Source: Scenedesmus sp. ARA3
Taxonomy: Eukaryota; Chlorophyta; Chlorophyceae; Sphaeropleales; Scenedesmaceae
DNA: 11,117 nucleotides
Assembly (NCBI GenBank): GCA_004335835.1
Contig: RWJK01000759.1
Location: 1 to 11,117 of the forward strand
Direction of reading: 5' to 3'
The notes below the pieces were generated by a model, which was not told the DNA's origin, searched no databases, and worked only from the letters and a program-made list of their open reading frames with translations. The translations under genes and the position numbers were made by a program. Of this stretch, positions 8,475 through 11,117 are shown one piece after another (the stretch's first letter is position 1; every line of letters begins with the position of its first letter).

Positions 8475-8494
8475 AGCTCACAGATCTGTGAGCT
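8475..8494. repeat. Perfect 20-bp palindrome inside the CACTA element
   Basis: AGCTCACAGATCTGTGAGCT is fully self-complementary with no spacer. Its function is unknown; it could bind a dimeric protein or be a footprint of another insertion. Confidence 0.8.
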
Positions 8495-9707
8495 GCAGTG
8501 GCAGCCGCATGACGCCTCATACACTTTGGGCGGGGGGCTCCTGCTCCAGCAATGCTTGAAGGTGCACAGATTTGCATTTTTTGTGATCGACTGTCATGTT
8601 CACATTGTTGCTGCAGGTCTTGCCTTGTGCCTGTCAAGGTGGTACCGCTGCAGTGCCGCTATTCTGGGACTAATTGCACAAAGAAAGGTATGCAGTCCGC
8701 ACCCCTGCACCAGCAGCAGCTGGCAGATGGCAATGCTCTCAAGGCACAGACTGCTGGTACACTGAGGAGCAAGAGCACAACCAAATGCAACCAAATGCAT
8801 GATTGTTGCATGTGCATCGGGCCATTCTTGGCAAACATCCATGCACGCTACCACGGCGGCACACAAAGTAGTGAACCAAGCAAAGTGTCATCAGTGATGA
8901 AACTGAAACTGCAGCTGCCGCAGCTATATGATCAGTGCATGGTGATGGGAGCGGCGCTCGAAAAGTGCATGGCCAGTGTGCGTGGCATGCAAGCACTGGT
9001 GTCATGCAACACATCATTTACAGCACCATGCAACTACATTGCGCTGCAGGTACATGATTGTAAGAGCAACTGCAGAGCATTGTTACCTCTCTGCAGTTAC
9101 GCTGTGCTCAGGTGAGATGTGCCGGGCCGGCTTCAGCATTTACGTGGTATGTGCAGTCTACAACATGCAGCTACTGTCCTGATCAGTCAGACACTGCAGT
9201 GACACGCTTCGCTGCCCTGTTGCACCACAGCGTGTATTTGATTTATGATTATACACGTGCGCCAACATGCTGTTGCCACTGCTTTTACATTACCTGTCCT
9301 TGTTGAGCTGCAGGTTCCACTGCGTCGCTTGAAGCAAGTGTGCAAGTGTCGCCTGCTCCTTGGAGCATGCAGCGCCGTGCTGCACATGCAGTGCACCGCT
9401 CAAGAGGGTTGCAGCAGCAGTAGTCTGAGATAGAAACAGGACAGAGCGGTTCTGTTATGGAGGGAAAGGGGGTTCAGCATGCCTGTGTGGTGGACCCTTG
9501 AGTTTCAGCTATATTGTTGCAGCAAACACGTGGTATGGCTTTCAGTCCTACAAGCTATGGTGTCGAGTTTCAGCTGTGTGGTTTACCTTCGATGCTGCAA
9601 GTGTTGCAGGTCACCTGCAACACGGTGTTGCTGCTGTTGTTGCTGCAGCTGTTGCTTATAGCAGCGTGTGTCTACCAAGGAAGCTGTATGTTATGATCAG
9701 TGACATG

Positions 9708-9854
9708 CTAAGCACGTACTATGTGCTTAGTGTTCACTATGCCAGCACTATTCCTGCACTATTGTAACTTAGTGCCACTATGCTTTCCAGTAGTGCCCAC
9801 TATCGCGCCACTAACGGGGCACTAAGTTCACTATGATAGTGTCAGTTCTTGCAA
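9708..9854 (-). repeat. Right subterminal CACTA/TAGTG repeat cluster with hairpins
   Basis: CACTA and TAGTG motifs occur in both orientations throughout. Two hairpins stand out: CTAAGCAC-GTACTAT-GTGCTTAG (9708-9730) and CACTAT-G-ATAGTG (9829-9841). Unlike the left cluster, orientation is mixed and spacing irregular. Confidence 0.82.
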
Positions 9855-9912
9855 CTTAGTGAGCTTTAGTGAACACTTAGTGGCAGCTTAGTGCCAGCCT
9901 GTAGCCCTAGTG
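9855..9912 (-). repeat. Right terminal inverted repeat of the CACTA element, intact
   Basis: On the minus strand it begins CACTAGGGCTACAGGCTGG and continues with three more CACTAA motifs. It preserves the uninterrupted GGCTACAGG that serves as the empty-site reference for the insertion in the left repeat. Confidence 0.92.
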
Positions 9913-10271
9913 TATATGCAGCAGCTGTGGAAGCAGGCTCAAATGCGCGACCACAGCAGCAACAACGGCAGCAGCATGACACAGTAGCAGTCTCATCTGC
10001 CGAAATCTAGCATAGGGTGCCGTTGCACAGGGTTGCAGTGCGCAGCATTCCGCGGCTGTGGTAACAAGCAGGCTGCAACCTGCTGAACCCGAACGGCAGC
10101 AGCTGCAGCAGCAGAAATAAGTGGGTACAGCAGCAGCAAGGTTCATTAAAAAAGAGCAGTCCGGATCTGGTCCCAGTCTGCAAAACACACCCAAGCCTGC
10201 TGTTGGGCATTAGTGCAGTAGCCTCTGGCTGCAGCTAGTTCAACAATAAACCCGCTAAATCTCAGCAGTGC
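9913..10271. other. Right flank of the transposon; no gene seen
   Basis: Scattered short CAG runs and no recognisable coding pattern. Confidence 0.45.
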
Positions 10272-10303
<32 letters not shown>

Positions 10304-10311
10304 GCAGCAGC
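10272..10311 (+). repeat. CAG trinucleotide run with one CAA interruption
   Basis: About thirteen units, with a single CAA after the fourth unit. Confidence 0.95.
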
Positions 10312-10784
10312 ATGAGTAAATGCAATTCTGCGGGCCTATGCTGGTTGTACGTGCAGCAAAAAAAACAGCCGCCAGAGCAAAGTATTGTTGGGCATCACTG
10401 CAGCTGCTTCAGGCGCAGCAACATAGCAACAGGAATCATGCCACAACGTCAACAACAGCACCAGCAGCAGCGCTGGCAGCAGCGGCAGCAGCAGCAGCAG
10501 CGGCAGCGGCAGCAGCAGCAGCAGCTGCAGCAGCAGGAGCAGCAGCAGCAGGAGCACCAACAGTGCAGCATCGGCATCAGCATCAGCAAGAGCAGCGGCA
10601 GCAGTAGCAATAGTAGCAGCAGAAGCAGCATTGTTGCTTCGCTCGCCTCTTCTGGATTCTGAACATGTGCAGGGTTTGGAAGCAGCTGGTCAACAACAGC
10701 ATGAACGTTTCGTGCACGGCCAGCTTTGCCATATGTTGTGTGCACGGTGGCAGCTTTGAGTTGCACTTGATGTGCGGACAGGGT
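10312..10784. other. Repeat-rich stretch, no supportable gene
   Basis: Besides the CAG tract, 10576-10630 has more AGC-type triplets. The non-repetitive part at 10640-10780 is open on both strands (for example minus KAATVHTTYGKAGRARNV), but no family is recognised. Confidence 0.35.
10450..10555 (+). repeat. Imperfect CAG/CGG/CAA tract
   Basis: About 105 bp of mostly CAG triplets with CGG, CTG, GAG and CAA interruptions. A plus-strand frame (10312-10662) reads it as Gln-rich, others as Ala-rich or Ser-rich, and the minus strand as Leu-rich or Cys-rich. Without flanking conserved sequence none of these can be called a gene. Confidence 0.9.
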
Positions 10785-10836
10785 AGCAGCAGCAGCAGCA
10801 GCGGCAGGAATGACATCAGCAGCAGTAGCAGCAGCA
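10785..10836 (+). repeat. CAG-rich tract
   Basis: Two clusters of CAG triplets separated by GGAATGACAT. Confidence 0.85.
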
Positions 10837-11017
10837 CGACGTAGTGCAGGTGCACGCAAGTCCCACCAGTAGAAAGCAAGCTGGTGCCAGCAAGTCCTAC
10901 CAGCAGAAAAAGATGGCGGCAGGACACACTTAGACCATAGGCCCTTTGCATACGGTATGCAGCAGTCTCCAACCGCTGCTCTGCGGCTCGGAGCTGGCGA
11001 TTACCCGATTGCAGTGT

Positions 11018-11117
11018 CAGCAGCAGCATCAGCAGCAGCATCAGCATCACCATCAGCATCAGCATCAGCATCAGCATCAGCATCAGCATCAGCATCAGCA
11101 TCAGCATCAGCATCAGC
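11018..11117 (+). repeat. CAG run leading into a CATCAG hexamer array that runs off the window
   Basis: From 11018 CAG triplets alternate with CAT; from 11039 to the window end there are 13 CATCAG hexamers with a single CATCAC variant in the second unit. The array length is unknown because the window ends inside it. Translated it would be His-Gln or, on the minus strand, Leu-Met repeats. Confidence 0.95.

Larger units (their letters stand above)
7404..9707. other. Interior of the CACTA element; no recognised transposase
   Basis: The interior carries only short open frames on both strands. Several have credible splice signals: plus-strand TTGTTGCTGCAG before 8617, AAAG-GTATGC at about 8688, CTGCAG-GTACATG near 9050, GAGCTGCAG near 9314, and minus-strand TGTGTTTTTGCAG before 7670. 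The longest frame (8552-9115, plus) has no family motif I know. A spliced gene or captured host exons are possible but I cannot support a product. Confidence 0.45.
6994..9912. mobile_element. CACTA (En/Spm-type) DNA transposon, complete ends, probably non-autonomous
   Basis: The element begins CACTAGGGCTA and ends TAGCCCTAGTG. Directly outside lie TAT (6991-6993) and TAT (9913-9915), the 3-bp target duplication expected for this superfamily. After removing a nested insertion (7005-7285 plus one TA), the left 57 bases match the inverted right 58 bases at 56 positions. Both ends continue into dense CACTAA/TAGTG subterminal repeats, the usual arrangement for transposase binding in CACTA elements. 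The total length is 2919 bp, or about 2.64 kb without the insert, shorter than autonomous members, and no transposase motif is recognised. The near-identical terminal repeats suggest recent activity. The interior holds short open frames, some with plausible splice sites, a CTG run and a 20-bp palindrome; it may contain captured host sequence. Confidence 0.92.

Noticed and set aside
10312..10662. Gln-rich protein frame
   Set aside because: All frames through the CAG tract stay open as homopolymers, and the non-repetitive parts show no recognisable sequence.
11039..11117. Regular array that could be taken for a CRISPR or telomere
   Set aside because: It is a pure 6-bp tandem repeat with no spacers, and the unit is not a known telomere repeat.

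Overview
The window looks like nuclear DNA of a eukaryote, most likely a green alga (chlorophyte; a Sphaeropleales or Chlamydomonadales relative is my best guess). The reasons are dense CAG/CTG trinucleotide runs, GT-AG style splice signals, TGTAA motifs of the kind chlorophytes use as poly(A) signals, an animal/plant-type GH38 mannosidase relic, and a CACTA-type DNA transposon. No prokaryotic operon, rRNA, tRNA or CRISPR array is visible.

Left part (about 770-2900, minus strand): a broken family GH38 alpha-mannosidase. Three blocks of recognisable sequence lie in the correct N-to-C order. They are a catalytic-domain exon that stops just before the nucleophile motif, a hinge plus beta-sandwich block, and a C-terminal block. 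About 350 residues of catalytic domain and helical region are missing between the first two blocks, and the second block carries a one-base frameshift.

Middle part (2920-5755, plus strand): a large exon coding for roughly 940 residues of a cysteine-rich, Thr/Ala/Gly-rich tandem-repeat protein. It has about 26 modules of 25-50 residues, each ending in a hydrophobic-x-(G/R/Q/E)-C motif, and is probably extracellular or cell-wall associated. It starts at a splice acceptor only 21 bp from the head-to-head mannosidase exon, so its 5' exons are absent or unresolved. A single missing base at 4128-4129 splits the frame.

Right part: 5756-6993 is a gene-free 3' flank with TGTAA motifs. At 6994-9912 lies a structurally complete CACTA (En/Spm-like) transposon. 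It has CACTA...TAGTG ends, about 58 bp terminal inverted repeats with 56 identical positions, a TAT/TAT 3-bp target duplication, and subterminal CACTAA/TAGTG repeats. Its left terminal repeat is interrupted by a 281-bp MITE-like element (7005-7285) with inverted ends and a TA target duplication; removing it restores the CACTA terminal repeat exactly. No transposase is recognisable, so the CACTA element is probably non-autonomous. From 9913 to the end the sequence is simple-repeat-rich (CAG runs and a CATCAG hexamer array running off the window) with no gene I can support.

The genes do not form a pathway. The picture is a rearranged accessory region: a decayed enzyme gene, an expanded repeat-protein gene, and a nested pair of DNA transposons. 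Base-level indels could be assembly errors, but the missing catalytic segment cannot be explained that way.
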